This document shows, in pieces, positions 23,299-30,978 of a stretch of DNA of 64,000 nucleotides; positions within the stretch are counted from its first letter, which is position 1, and each line of letters begins with the position of its first letter. Both the position numbers and the translations under genes were made by a program. The notes under the pieces are model-generated. The model did not search any database, was not told where the DNA came from, and saw only the letters and a list, made by a program, of their open reading frames with translations. Source of the DNA: Streptomyces subrutilus (GTDB taxonomy: Bacteria > Actinomycetota > Actinomycetes > Streptomycetales > Streptomycetaceae); assembly GCF_008704535.1 (NCBI RefSeq), contig NZ_CP023701.1, forward strand, positions 4,878,001 through 4,942,000. Reading direction: 5' to 3'.

Positions 23299-25413
23299 CT
23301 ACTCGGCGGCGGAAGCGGAACCCGTCTCGGGCCGGTTGGCGAGGACGCGGGCGACGCGTTCGCGGCCGATGACCATCCGCCCGTCCGACTTGTAAGGCGC
23401 GGCCGGCGTGCCGTCGAGGACGCGCTTGAGGTCGATGAACGACCACCCGCCGTACGCCTCCGCGTTCAGCGCGGTGAGCCGCTTGAGAACGTCCTGCGTG
23501 AGGACGCGCGGCTCGGTGCCGAGCACGGACAGGATGTCCGCCAGCGGGTCGAGGGCGGGCCCGTGGTCGACGGCGTGCGCGGTGGTGACCCCGTCGCGCA
23601 GGGACTTGGCCCGCTCCGCGATCAGGGCGGCGGTCTCGGTGTCGATGTAGTGGGTGCGGACCGTGATGGACGCCTGCCCGGCCGGGATCGCGATGCCATC
23701 GGAGGCGACGACCACGGTGCCCTTGTCGAGACCCTGCCGCAGCAGGTGCGGGGCCGCCCCGCCGTCGACCGCCTTGTCACCCAGCGCCATGCGGGCCTGC
23801 GACTCGGTGCCCAGGGCGAGGGAGATCCGGGTGTGGGCGCCTTCCCGGACGAGCTTGGGCAGGTTCTGGTCGGTGGGGTCCTGGGTGCCCTCTTCGAGGA
23901 TCACGTCGACGGCCCGGCCCTGGTTGTGAATCTTCCGGACGGCCATGAAGTACCGGGAAGTGGCCTTCGACCCGCCGTACGGGCGCTTGTCCGGGCCGAC
24001 GGCCGGGCACATGAACGCGACCTGCGCTTCGTCCACGATGCCAACGAGCGGAGTGAAGACGGTGCCGGGCGGGGCCTGGATGCGGCGCTCCATCTCGGCG
24101 ACCATGCCTTCGACCATCTCGGTCGCGGCGATGACGTGGTCATCGGTCGGACCCTGGATCAGGGTGGTGGCCAGGCCGTCGAACATGGCCCAGTCGCCTA
24201 CGCCCTTGAGGTCGGCGATCCGGAACTCGACGGTCTTGTCGAGGGCCAGCCACAGGGCCAGCGCGCGCAGTGCGGCGGTCTTGCCCTGGTTGGACAGTCC
24301 CGTGATGAGCAGGTGGCGCTGGTACAGGCTCAGCGTCGCCGCGTCGCCGCGCAGGTCCTGACCCCAGGGGGCCCTGCCGGTCTTGTAGTTCGCGGTCATC
24401 GTCTCGTCGGTGACCAGCGGGGACGGTCCGATCGGCTCATCCAGCGCGCCGGAGTCGGCGATCCACAGCCGCACCGTGCGGGCGGCGGCCGGGAGGGTGA
24501 TGAAGACTTCGTGCTCGTGCCGGGCGAGGTTCTCGGCGAGCTTGCGGCGCCGTCCCTGGACTTCGGCGGTGGAGACGCCGGAGGGGAGGGTGACGTCGAC
24601 TTCCACACCGCATCCGGCGATCCGGATCGGGCCGAGCATCGCGGCCCCGGCGTCCCCCATGTCCTTGATGGCACCCCTCAGCGGGGCGATACCAAGGTCA
24701 CGCAGGGCGGTCACGACGATGGACGGGGTGATGGGTGCTCCGGCGTCGTCGCGCTGCTGGGCGGGGAGCGTCCACTGCGGTGCGGCCTGCCGGCGGCGGC
24801 CGACGCCCCACAGGGCCAGTAACGCCAGCCACGGGCCGATCGTGAGCGCGGGCCCCCAGACGACGGTGGCGACGACGACGATCGTGCGGATCGTCTCGAC
24901 CAGGGCGCTGATCGGGGCGAACAGCCAGGAGATGTCCTTGTTGGCTATGGCCAGCACGATGCCGAGCAGGAGGAGGCCGCCGATGGTGAGGCCGGTGCCG
25001 ACGGCCGCGCTTTTGGCGAGGTCGGGGGCGGAGCGGAGCAGGTCCATGCGGCGGTGGTGGCGGCCGGAGCGGAAGCGCTGCAGCCGGTCCTCCCACTCCT
25101 TGGCCTCCTCCCAGTTCCCGGCCGCTTCGGCGGCCCGGATCATCCGCTCGTACCGGGAGGCGGTCCGCCCGTCCCACGTCCGCTTCGCCGTGATCCGGGT
25201 GCCGCCGATGACGTACATGCCGTGCCGGGCGACCAGCCGCGCGGCGGTGCGGGTCCGCTCGCTGGTGACGGCCGTACGGACACCGGATGCGGTGCGCTTC
25301 CACACCCGCACCGGCCGGACCGTGCCGACGGCGGCCGGGGCCGGGGAAGCCGCGGCGATTGTGTCGGTCGGGGTCGAGGGGTCTTTGAACAGGGGGACGA
25401 CGTTGTCGGTCAT
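23299..25413 (-). CDS. tra: FtsK/SpoIIIE-type conjugal DNA translocase
   Basis: 704 residues. The N-terminal third contains two or three membrane helices (TGLTIGGLLLLGIVLAIANKDI and VVATVVWGPALTIGPWLALLALWG, residues ~145-220). The motor domain follows with Walker A in ITGLSNQGKTAALRAL near 370 and Walker B in LVGIVDEAQVAFM near 470. The C-terminus (LTALNAEAYGGWSFIDLKRVLDG...) resembles the winged-helix gamma domain that reads 8-bp clt repeats in TraB. It moves double-stranded DNA between mycelia. ATG start at 25413 with AGGAG 9 nt upstream. The octamer array lies directly downstream of its stop. Confidence 0.92.
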   Translation of the reverse strand: MTDNVVPLFKDPSTPTDTIAAASPAPAAVGTVRPVRVWKRTASGVRTAVTSERTRTAARLVARHGMYVIGGTRITAKRTWDGRTASRYERMIRAAEAAGNWEEAKEWEDRLQRFRSGRHHRRMDLLRSAPDLAKSAAVGTGLTIGGLLLLGIVLAIANKDISWLFAPISALVETIRTIVVVATVVWGPALTIGPWLALLALWGVGRRRQAAPQWTLPAQQRDDAGAPITPSIVVTALRDLGIAPLRGAIKDMGDAGAAMLGPIRIAGCGVEVDVTLPSGVSTAEVQGRRRKLAENLARHEHEVFITLPAAARTVRLWIADSGALDEPIGPSPLVTDETMTANYKTGRAPWGQDLRGDAATLSLYQRHLLITGLSNQGKTAALRALALWLALDKTVEFRIADLKGVGDWAMFDGLATTLIQGPTDDHVIAATEMVEGMVAEMERRIQAPPGTVFTPLVGIVDEAQVAFMCPAVGPDKRPYGGSKATSRYFMAVRKIHNQGRAVDVILEEGTQDPTDQNLPKLVREGAHTRISLALGTESQARMALGDKAVDGGAAPHLLRQGLDKGTVVVASDGIAIPAGQASITVRTHYIDTETAALIAERAKSLRDGVTTAHAVDHGPALDPLADILSVLGTEPRVLTQDVLKRLTALNAEAYGGWSFIDLKRVLDGTPAAPYKSDGRMVIGRERVARVLANRPETGSASAAE

Positions 25414-25509
25414 GCTGAAAGCTCCTGCTCTCACTGACTGGCTCAGGGTGGGTAGGGCCCGGGGCGGCCGACGTTCTTTGGCGAGAGGGACGGCCGCCCC
25501 GGGGCACAG

Positions 25510-25752
25510 CTACGCGCGGTTCCTGGCAGCGCTGTTCTTCGCGTTGGCCTTCCGTGCGGCCTTCTCGGCCGCCGCGGCGTCTTTCGCTTCGCGCTCTTCG
25601 CGGTCGCGGGCGCCGTCGATGATCCGGTCGACCTTGCGCTCCAGGTCGCCGAGGTAGACGCTCTCCCCGGCGATGCCGCGCTTGGCCATGCGGGCGATGT
25701 ACCAGCCCATCCGGGCGGTCTCACCGGCGGTGAACTTCGGGTCCTTACCCAT
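25510..25752 (-). CDS. small charged AICE protein, unknown function
   Basis: 80 residues: a compact N-terminal part (FTAGETARMGWYIARMAKRGIAGESVYLGDLERKVDRIIDGARDREEREA) and a Lys/Ala-rich helical tail. No membrane segment. I do not recognise the family. It sits between the small membrane protein and tra in the transfer block, with about 80-97 bp on each side, so it may assist transfer or bind DNA through its basic tail. ATG 25752 with GGAG upstream. Confidence 0.68.
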   Translation of the reverse strand: MGKDPKFTAGETARMGWYIARMAKRGIAGESVYLGDLERKVDRIIDGARDREEREAKDAAAAEKAARKANAKNSAARNRA

Positions 25753-25831
25753 CACGGAACTCCATCTCCTGAGACCGGGCTGTCCGGCTGCTCTCACCAC
25801 CCGCCGCCGGGGCGGGTGGATCGGGCAACCG

Positions 25832-26203
25832 TCAGCGACGGCGGCGGGCCTTGCGCACGTTCTTCACGGCCTGCGTCCCGCTCGGGCTACCAACCGACTT
25901 CACGACGGTGTGGACGCACCAGCCGAGGACCAGCGCGAGGAGGGCCAGGAACGCGATGTTCGCGGCGATGGCGGTCAACGCGCCGATCAGGAGCGGGCCG
26001 AAGTACACGCCCGCGGCGACCGCGCCGGCGCCGACCCCGGAGCCGAGCGCCAAGCGCTGCGCCGTGCGGTCCGGGGCGGCCTGGTGGATGTGCTGGTGCA
26101 CGATCTGCGGCCCGGCGTAGGGGGTGGGGATCTGGTCGGTGTAGGTGTGGGTGCCGTCCGGGAGCCGGACGACACGGGGGATCGGTTCGGGGAGGTGGTT
26201 CAC
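25832..26203 (-). CDS. small membrane protein of the AICE transfer block (possible DUF6251)
   Basis: 123 residues. A soluble N-terminus (MNHLPEPIPRVVRLPDGTHTYTD...) is followed by a long hydrophobic stretch that makes two helices (VGAGAVAAGVYFGPLLIGALTAIAANIAFLALLALVLGWCVHTVV, ~55-98) and a basic tail (VKNVRKARRRR). From memory it resembles DUF6251 proteins of Streptomyces elements; I cannot confirm that. Small membrane proteins next to tra often act as Spd proteins that spread DNA through septa. GTG start with AAGGGAG 6 nt upstream. Confidence 0.7.
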   Translation of the reverse strand: MNHLPEPIPRVVRLPDGTHTYTDQIPTPYAGPQIVHQHIHQAAPDRTAQRLALGSGVGAGAVAAGVYFGPLLIGALTAIAANIAFLALLALVLGWCVHTVVKSVGSPSGTQAVKNVRKARRRR

Positions 26204-26225
26204 GAGCGTCTCCCTTCGGAGGGGT

Positions 26226-27320
26226 TCAGGCGGCCGCGGCCGCTTCGCCGGAGTTCATGAGGGCGTGCAGGGCGGCGGTGGCCTGCTGCGGGACGACGCC
26301 GTTGCCGAGGGCCTTGAGCTGGGCGGTGCGGGAGAGCCCGGGGACGTCGGTGACGTGGCCGGCGGGCAGGCCCATCAGCCACTCGACGAAGGGCGGGTTC
26401 AGGCGTCCCACAGGGTCAGTTGGCCGGGGAGCGGGGCGTCCGATGACGCCTTCCCACCGGTGGACGGCGGCGGTGTAGGGGCCCCAATCCGGTGGGCCGC
26501 CGAGGGGAGCGTCAGGTCCCCCTTGCTGCCGCGCTGGTTCGGACCGCCCTTGCTGCCGTCCGTCGCCCTCGGCGTCGGCAGCAGCTGCGCGAACGACAGG
26601 TCCGACAGCGTGGGTGAACTGCTGCGGGGGTTGGGCGCTGTCGCCTGCCGTGCTCCCTTGGAGTCGCCGACCACCGGCGTCGGCAGCAGCGAGACGACGT
26701 GCCGCAGGTTCATCCCGCCCTGTGCCGCGTGGCCGGGGCCGGCCGCCTCCGACGTCGAGGGGGTGGGCAGCAGTGAGGCGACGGCCGGAAGGCCGTCCGG
26801 GAAGCCCCGGCCCTTCGCGTCCCGGGCCCGCGGTGTCGGCAGGCCAGGCGAGGAGGAAGAGCCGGTTCCGTCGGTGGGCCGCGCCGACGTCCGATGCGCG
26901 TACACAGCTCCAGCGCGCATCGAACCCGAGGGCGGCAAGGTCGGCGAGGACGGTGTCGAAACCGAGGGAAAGGTGCCCTGCGACGTTCTCAAAGACCGCG
27001 TAGCGGGGTCGAAGAACGCCAAGGGCGCGGGCGATGTGGGGCCAGATGTGCCGGTCATCGGCGACTCCCTTGCGCTTGCCGGCGGAACTGAACGGCTGGC
27101 ACGGATAGCCGCCGCAGACGACATCGACGGGTTCGACCTGGCGCCAGTCGACGGCGGTCAGGTCCCCCAGATTCGGCACGCCGGGGAAGTGGTGGGCCAG
27201 GATCCGGGAGGCGCCCGGGTCGTTGTCCGCGACCCAGGCGAGCGAGCCGCCCATCACGCTCTCGACGGCCATGTCCAGGCCGCCGTAACCGGTGCACAGC
27301 GACCCGATCCGCAGGCTCAC
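26226..27320 (-). CDS. DNA (cytosine-5) methyltransferase
   Basis: 364 residues. Motif I SLCTGYGGLDMAV, motif IV GGYPCQPFSSAG with the catalytic Cys near 72, motif VI FENV, motif VIII-like AAHRRNRLF, and at the C-terminus LKALGNGVVPQQA (motif X). Between motif VIII and X the ~150-residue target region is Gly/Arg/Pro-rich and overlaps another long frame on the same strand. GTG start at 27320 overlaps the DUF2637 stop by 4 bp (GTGA). No restriction endonuclease gene is beside it, so it is an orphan methylase, likely protecting the element during transfer into a new host. Confidence 0.9.
   Translation of the reverse strand: MSLRIGSLCTGYGGLDMAVESVMGGSLAWVADNDPGASRILAHHFPGVPNLGDLTAVDWRQVEPVDVVCGGYPCQPFSSAGKRKGVADDRHIWPHIARALGVLRPRYAVFENVAGHLSLGFDTVLADLAALGFDARWSCVRASDVGAAHRRNRLFLLAWPADTAGPGREGPGLPGRPSGRRLTAAHPLDVGGGRPRPRGTGRDEPAARRLAAADAGGRRLQGSTAGDSAQPPQQFTHAVGPVVRAAAADAEGDGRQQGRSEPARQQGGPDAPLGGPPDWGPYTAAVHRWEGVIGRPAPRPTDPVGRLNPPFVEWLMGLPAGHVTDVPGLSRTAQLKALGNGVVPQQATAALHALMNSGEAAAAA
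26399..27124 (-). CDS. putative overlapping LPTP-repeat protein inside the methyltransferase gene
   Basis: A 241-codon frame, same strand but another register, fully inside the methyltransferase gene. Its translation has LPTP four times at about 30-55 residue intervals (GLPTPRARDAKGRG, LLPTPSTSEAAG, LLPTPVVGDSKG, LLPTPRATDGSKGG), preceded by FFDPATRSLRTSQG and SGSMRAGAVYAHRTSA, and it ends GQLTLWDA. From memory, these match the wording of the C-terminal part of many phage and plasmid DNA methylases (FDP..S.RTSQ.., P.SGxMRxG, LPTPxAxD.KG). So this register looks under protein-level selection. Whether it is translated, and from which start, is open. Confidence 0.4.
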   Translation of the reverse strand: MSSAAAIRASRSVPPASARESPMTGTSGPTSPAPLAFFDPATRSLRTSQGTFPSVSTPSSPTLPPSGSMRAGAVYAHRTSARPTDGTGSSSSPGLPTPRARDAKGRGFPDGLPAVASLLPTPSTSEAAGPGHAAQGGMNLRHVVSLLPTPVVGDSKGARQATAPNPRSSSPTLSDLSFAQLLPTPRATDGSKGGPNQRGSKGDLTLPSAAHRIGAPTPPPSTGGKASSDAPLPGQLTLWDA

Positions 27321-28156
27321 CCGGCCACCGCCGCCGCGGCGTCCCGCTCCCGCTCCGCCCGCAGCGCCTCACGGACGATCCGGGCCTTCGCCGCGGACGT
27401 GCGCAGGGCCTTGCGGATGCCCTCACCGGTCAGCTTCTCGACCGGCCACGACTCCGTCAGACTCCGCGCCTCCGCCAACAACTCGACATCCGTACGGGTC
27501 GGTCGGGTCGACCGGGCGACCGCCGGGACCCGCCCGGTCGCCCGACGCGAACGCGTCAACTCAGCCGCCGCGACGAGCTGCGGCCGGGCCTCGATCGGCT
27601 CGACCGCCGGGACCGGGGAAGCATCCACCTCCGCCTGCGGGGCCGGCGCTTCGACCGGCGGTTCGCCCTGGTCAGGCATCGACCGATTTACATTGATCTG
27701 TGCTGATTCCTGCGTGGTCGGCTCGATCGCCGGGCGGTGGTGGAGGACTTTGGCGACGAGGTCGGAGCCGAAGTAGATCGACCCGACCGGGAGCGACGTT
27801 GCCAGCAGCACGAGCGCCCAGTTCGCGGGATCCCAGTCGGCCAGTCGACCCCAGTCGACCGACCGACCATGCAGCGCGGGAACGAGCCCGTGCACGTAGT
27901 TCAGGACCAACGAGGCGAGCGTGTACGCAGCCAGCACCCGCAGAGCGAAGCGGCGGGCATCGCCGGTCAGCGTGAGCGCGGCGACCAGCGCCAGGGCCAT
28001 CAGGCCGTCGACTACGAACGGGTACAGCGTCGCCGCCGTCCGGTCCGCACCGATGGCCGTAGCGACGTCGCGCAGGGCGTTCCAGGAGACCCGGAAGGCC
28101 ATGGCGACCACGGCCACCAGGGCCAGGACGAGTGCGGCTTTCGCCGTGCGGTTCAT
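27317..28156 (-). CDS. DUF2637-type membrane protein (Spd-like)
   Basis: 279 residues. About four membrane helices occupy the N-terminal 125 residues (AALVLALVAVVAMAFRVSW, LYPFVVDGLMALALVAALTL, FALRVLAAYTLASLVLNYVHG, WALVLLATSLPVGSIYFGSDL), the DUF2637 pattern. The cytoplasmic C-terminus is Pro/Glu/Ala-rich and ends in a helix-turn-helix-like segment (VELLAEARSLTESWPVEKLTGEGIRKALRTSAAKARIVREALRAERE). DUF2637 proteins are frequent in AICEs and conjugative plasmids, where they are proposed spread proteins with DNA-binding tails. It overlaps both neighbours by 4 bp, so the three are one operon. Confidence 0.82.
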   Translation of the reverse strand: MNRTAKAALVLALVAVVAMAFRVSWNALRDVATAIGADRTAATLYPFVVDGLMALALVAALTLTGDARRFALRVLAAYTLASLVLNYVHGLVPALHGRSVDWGRLADWDPANWALVLLATSLPVGSIYFGSDLVAKVLHHRPAIEPTTQESAQINVNRSMPDQGEPPVEAPAPQAEVDASPVPAVEPIEARPQLVAAAELTRSRRATGRVPAVARSTRPTRTDVELLAEARSLTESWPVEKLTGEGIRKALRTSAAKARIVREALRAERERDAAAAVAG

Positions 28157-28425
28157 GCCGCGCCACCGGAGGACGGAAGGCCGGCGGCGGCGCGGTTCTC
28201 CAGCGCGGTCCGCGCGGCCAGCACCCGCCGGCGGGCCCGCCGCAGACGCTGCGTGTCCACCTCGGTGGGCGTCCGGTCCAGGGTCACGATCTCCGCGTCG
28301 AGCAGTTCGCGTTCCGCCAGGATCAACGGCAGCTCATCCTCGATCGCGTTCAGCTCCGCGTCCGACGGCTCCAGGCCGTCGGACCACGGGGTAACGATGC
28401 TTTGAAGTGCGGCGATGGACTTCAT
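28153..28425 (-). CDS. DUF6284-like small AICE protein
   Basis: 90 residues, soluble and helical: EPSDAELNAIEDELPLILAERELLDAEIVTLDRTPTEVDTQRLRRARRRVLAARTALENR. The pattern matches what I recall of DUF6284, a family found next to DUF2637 proteins in Streptomyces elements. Function unknown; the Leu/Arg heptad pattern suggests a coiled coil. ATG start with GAAGGAG 8 nt upstream; its stop overlaps the DUF2637 start (ATGA). Confidence 0.72.
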   Translation of the reverse strand: MKSIAALQSIVTPWSDGLEPSDAELNAIEDELPLILAERELLDAEIVTLDRTPTEVDTQRLRRARRRVLAARTALENRAAAGLPSSGGAA

Positions 28426-28506
28426 GGGTCTTGCTCCTTCTACAGAGGAACGGGACTCAGCAGCCCCCGGCGCGGGAACGCCGGGGGCTGCACTGCGTCG
28501 GAAAGA

Positions 28507-28953
28507 TCAGGACTGGTTGACGGCGCACCGAACGAGGTCGTCGGCGGCCGTGATCGCGGCGGACCGCAGCGAGCTCAGAGACTGCCGGTCGGGAGCGCCC
28601 CGCAGCGCGTAGGTCGCGCTGGCGGCAGCCTCAGCCCGCTCAGACAGCTCCGGCGCCAGCAGCGCCAGCGCCACCAGCGGGGTGGTCAGTGCGGACCGGG
28701 TGGCGTGACTCTCGGCGCGCGCCGCCTCATAGGCGACGGTGTCACCGGCCAGCCGCAGGTCCTCGCGCAGCCACATCGCCCGGCGATGGTCCGCCAAGGC
28801 AGCCGCGAGGGCGGTGAGAGCGGCCAACCGCGCCGCCCGCGCCTCGTGAGCCCGGACCTCTGCCCGGTCGGTGCGGATGCTGCGCTGCTGGAGCACGAAC
28901 GCAGTCACCGACCCCAGCAAGGTTCCGGCAACCGCTATCAGACTTGCCCACAT
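28507..28953 (-). CDS. KilB-like membrane-anchored coiled-coil protein
   Basis: 148 residues. One N-terminal membrane helix (MWASLIAVAGTLLGSVTAFVLQ), then a long charged helical region (RTDRAEVRAHEARAARLAALTALAAALADHRRAMWLRED...ESHATRSALTTPLVALALL). I recall this pattern from Streptomyces proteins annotated 'protein kilB', which take part in plasmid transfer and growth inhibition (pock) phenotypes; the name is tentative. ATG 28953 was chosen for the GAGGGGG 7 nt upstream and because the membrane helix begins there; an in-frame extension to 29133 looks non-coding. It is the first gene of the leftward transfer block. Confidence 0.7.
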   Translation of the reverse strand: MWASLIAVAGTLLGSVTAFVLQQRSIRTDRAEVRAHEARAARLAALTALAAALADHRRAMWLREDLRLAGDTVAYEAARAESHATRSALTTPLVALALLAPELSERAEAAASATYALRGAPDRQSLSSLRSAAITAADDLVRCAVNQS

Positions 28954-29362
28954 ATGAGCCCCCTCGGGTAGACAGCAGAAGATCAAGAGCAGGAAATCCG
29001 GGCTCCCCTCAACCCCGCCCGTGCGACGACAAAGGCCGGACGGGCGGAGGAGGCATCCGGCCGCCGCGCAAGCTGCGGAGTTGAAGTTGTGGTGTCTCCT
29101 TCGGGAGCGTGCTCCCGCTTTAGGCAGAGACATGACCCTTCGGTCTGTGCCCTCCGGTTGACCAGGGATCCGGGACCCTCGCCCCGCTTTCGCAGGCCTC
29201 GATGCCTTGAGCAGCGCCTATTGGGGCGGAGCTCTCCCGTTCAAGCCTGACTTACTTGGCTAGCCCGGTCGGCATGGGAGTAACGTAGTCAGCATGGCTA
29301 GCCATGTCAACATCTGGCTATCCAAGCTGCTCAGCTAGTCAGGTTGGCCGTAGCATCGGGGC
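28954..29362. other. divergent control region between the transfer block and gntR
   Basis: 409 bp without a credible gene. It has a CGGGAGC-GT-GCTCCCG hairpin near 29107-29122, and its right third holds the CTAG-centred palindromes and the gntR promoter. The promoter of the leftward block should also lie here, but I cannot place good -35/-10 boxes for it. Confidence 0.6.
29256..29340. promoter_or_regulatory. CTAG-centred operator array and gntR promoter
   Basis: Four related sites: TTGGCTAGCCC (29256-29266), the perfect palindrome CATGGCTAGCCATG (29293-29306), TGGCTATCCA (29315-29324) and AGCTAGTC (29333-29340). CTAG is rare in Streptomyces DNA. A -10-like TAACGT (29281-29286) lies between the first two sites, with TTGGCT as -35 (19-bp spacing). 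A GntR dimer on these sites would block its own promoter, so autoregulation is likely. Confidence 0.7.
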
Positions 29363-30226
29363 ATGACCTTTGCGCTTGAACCCCTGGATCCGGATGACGA
29401 CCGGCCGCCGTACGAACAGGTGGCGCGCAGCTTGGGGGCCGCGATCAAAACTAGGAAGCTCGCCCCTGGGGGGAAGCTGCCGTCGCACAAGATGCTGACG
29501 GACCACTTCGGCTTCGCCCGGGCCACGATTCAGCGGGCGCTACGGGACCTGGAAGACGAAGGGCTCGTCGTGTCCCGCAAGGGGAGCGGAGTGTTCGTCC
29601 GCAGCCGCACCGAGCGACCGGCGGGCCTGCGGCCCTACGTCGAGCAGGCTTTCGCGAGTAAGAACGTCACAATCGATTTCGCGGGGTTCTCCAGCGAGAC
29701 TCTGCACGGGGCGCTTCAAGAGCCACTGGACAAGATTCGCGTCGGGCGGCTCACGCCGGCCAGCATCCGCATCCGGATTCTGGTGCCCCACATGGACGTG
29801 CCGCAGGCGGCCCCGGTCCGGCGGGATGACTGCGCGGACGACGCCCGGTTGCGCAGCCGGATGCACGACATCATGGTCGGCTACACCCGCAGCATCTCGG
29901 ACGCCATAAGCGAGCTGAGCCACCTGGGGCTGGTTCAAGAGAGCAGCGTCAGTGTCCGCGTCCACAGCGGTACGCAGTTCTTCAAGCTCTACGTGATCAA
30001 CAACGAGGACGCATTCTTCGGGTACTACCCGATCAGGCCGAACAAGGTGGTAGCGCAGGGTGAGGCTATCGAGATTTTCGACCTTGTCGGCAAGGACACG
30101 ATCCTCTTTCACCATTCGATCAACGATGACTCTTCGGGTGGAGCTCAGCAGGTCGAGCAAGCCCGTATGTGGTTCGACAGCATCTGGGAAACGATTGCGA
30201 GGGACGCCGATGCAGCCATCCTCTGA
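29363..30226 (+). CDS. GntR-family regulator of the AICE (TraR/KorSA type)
   Basis: 287 residues. An N-terminal GntR winged helix (YEQVARSLGAAIKTRKLAPGGKLPSHKMLTDHFGFARATIQRALRDLEDEGLVVSRKGSGVFV, residues ~17-80) is followed by a ~200-residue C-terminal domain (RIRILVPHMD..., FFGYYPIRPNKVVAQGEAIEIFDLVGKDTILFHH) unlike FadR or the usual UTRA. AICEs encode a GntR repressor that keeps transfer genes silent in the integrated state, and palindromes suited to such a repressor lie just upstream. The C-terminal domain may sense a small molecule or the product of the overlapping HAD enzyme. ATG start at 29363, 12 bp after GGTTGG. Confidence 0.85.
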   Translation: MTFALEPLDPDDDRPPYEQVARSLGAAIKTRKLAPGGKLPSHKMLTDHFGFARATIQRALRDLEDEGLVVSRKGSGVFVRSRTERPAGLRPYVEQAFASKNVTIDFAGFSSETLHGALQEPLDKIRVGRLTPASIRIRILVPHMDVPQAAPVRRDDCADDARLRSRMHDIMVGYTRSISDAISELSHLGLVQESSVSVRVHSGTQFFKLYVINNEDAFFGYYPIRPNKVVAQGEAIEIFDLVGKDTILFHHSINDDSSGGAQQVEQARMWFDSIWETIARDADAAIL

Positions 30227-30926
30227 GGCCTTGACCAACGTGCTCAGCGCGTCCCGCGGGGTTCTCTTCGACTTCGACGGCCCCATCTGCGATGTGTTCC
30301 GCGGACTGCCGGCGCCCGGCGTTGCGCAGGAACTGGCGGAGCTCGTCGCTCAGCGCGCCCCGCACCTCGGGGAGCGGGTTCGCGGGACGGATGACCCCAT
30401 GGAGGTGCACCGGATCTCCCGAGAAGGCGGCGCCGTGCTACTCGGGGTAGTGGAGGACGCCCTTACCGTCGCGGAACTGAGGGCGGTTAAAGTCGCCGGC
30501 GCGCCGGTGGAAGGTGCTGCGCAAGCGCTTCACGCGGCACACGTCGCGAAGCGCCGAATTGCCGTGGTCAGCAATAATTCTGCTGCCTGCGTGATCGAAT
30601 TTCTTGCGATCAATGGCCTCACTGATCTCGTGGCCGAGGTAATCGGACGGCCCAGTCTTCGGCCGGACCTTATGAAGCCGGCGCCACATCCAGTTCTGGC
30701 CGCCGCGAATGCCCTAGGTGTGGAACCCGCGGAAGCGGTCCTCGTTGGGGACGCGGTGACCGACGTTGAGGCGGCAAAGGCTGCTGGCGCACGAAGCATC
30801 GGATTTGCCAACAAGCTGCCGAAGTGGTCGGCGCTTGCTGATGCTGGCGCCGACGTCATCGTCTCAGATATGCAAGCTGTGGCGGATTCCCTGATCACCC
30901 TGGGGGCGTCGGATCGCTGGGCCTAG
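30210..30926 (+). CDS. HAD-family phosphatase overlapping gntR
   Basis: 238 residues. HAD motifs are complete: I FDFDGPICD (Asp nucleophile), II VVSNNSAA, III lysine in LMKPAPHPV, IV VGDAVTDVEAAKAAG. The cap is small and helical, as in phosphoglycolate phosphatase-like members. ATG 30210 lies 17 bp before the gntR stop, with GAGGGAC upstream, so translation is coupled. Other AICEs encode Nudix or Pra proteins near the regulator; a HAD phosphatase could likewise change a nucleotide-like signal sensed by GntR. That link is inferred from position only. Confidence 0.85.
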   Translation: MQPSSEALTNVLSASRGVLFDFDGPICDVFRGLPAPGVAQELAELVAQRAPHLGERVRGTDDPMEVHRISREGGAVLLGVVEDALTVAELRAVKVAGAPVEGAAQALHAAHVAKRRIAVVSNNSAACVIEFLAINGLTDLVAEVIGRPSLRPDLMKPAPHPVLAAANALGVEPAEAVLVGDAVTDVEAAKAAGARSIGFANKLPKWSALADAGADVIVSDMQAVADSLITLGASDRWA

Positions 30927-30978
30927 ATCGGCGTTTACTGAATCCGTTGTCGACGAATGAGATGCTGGTGTGCATGGC

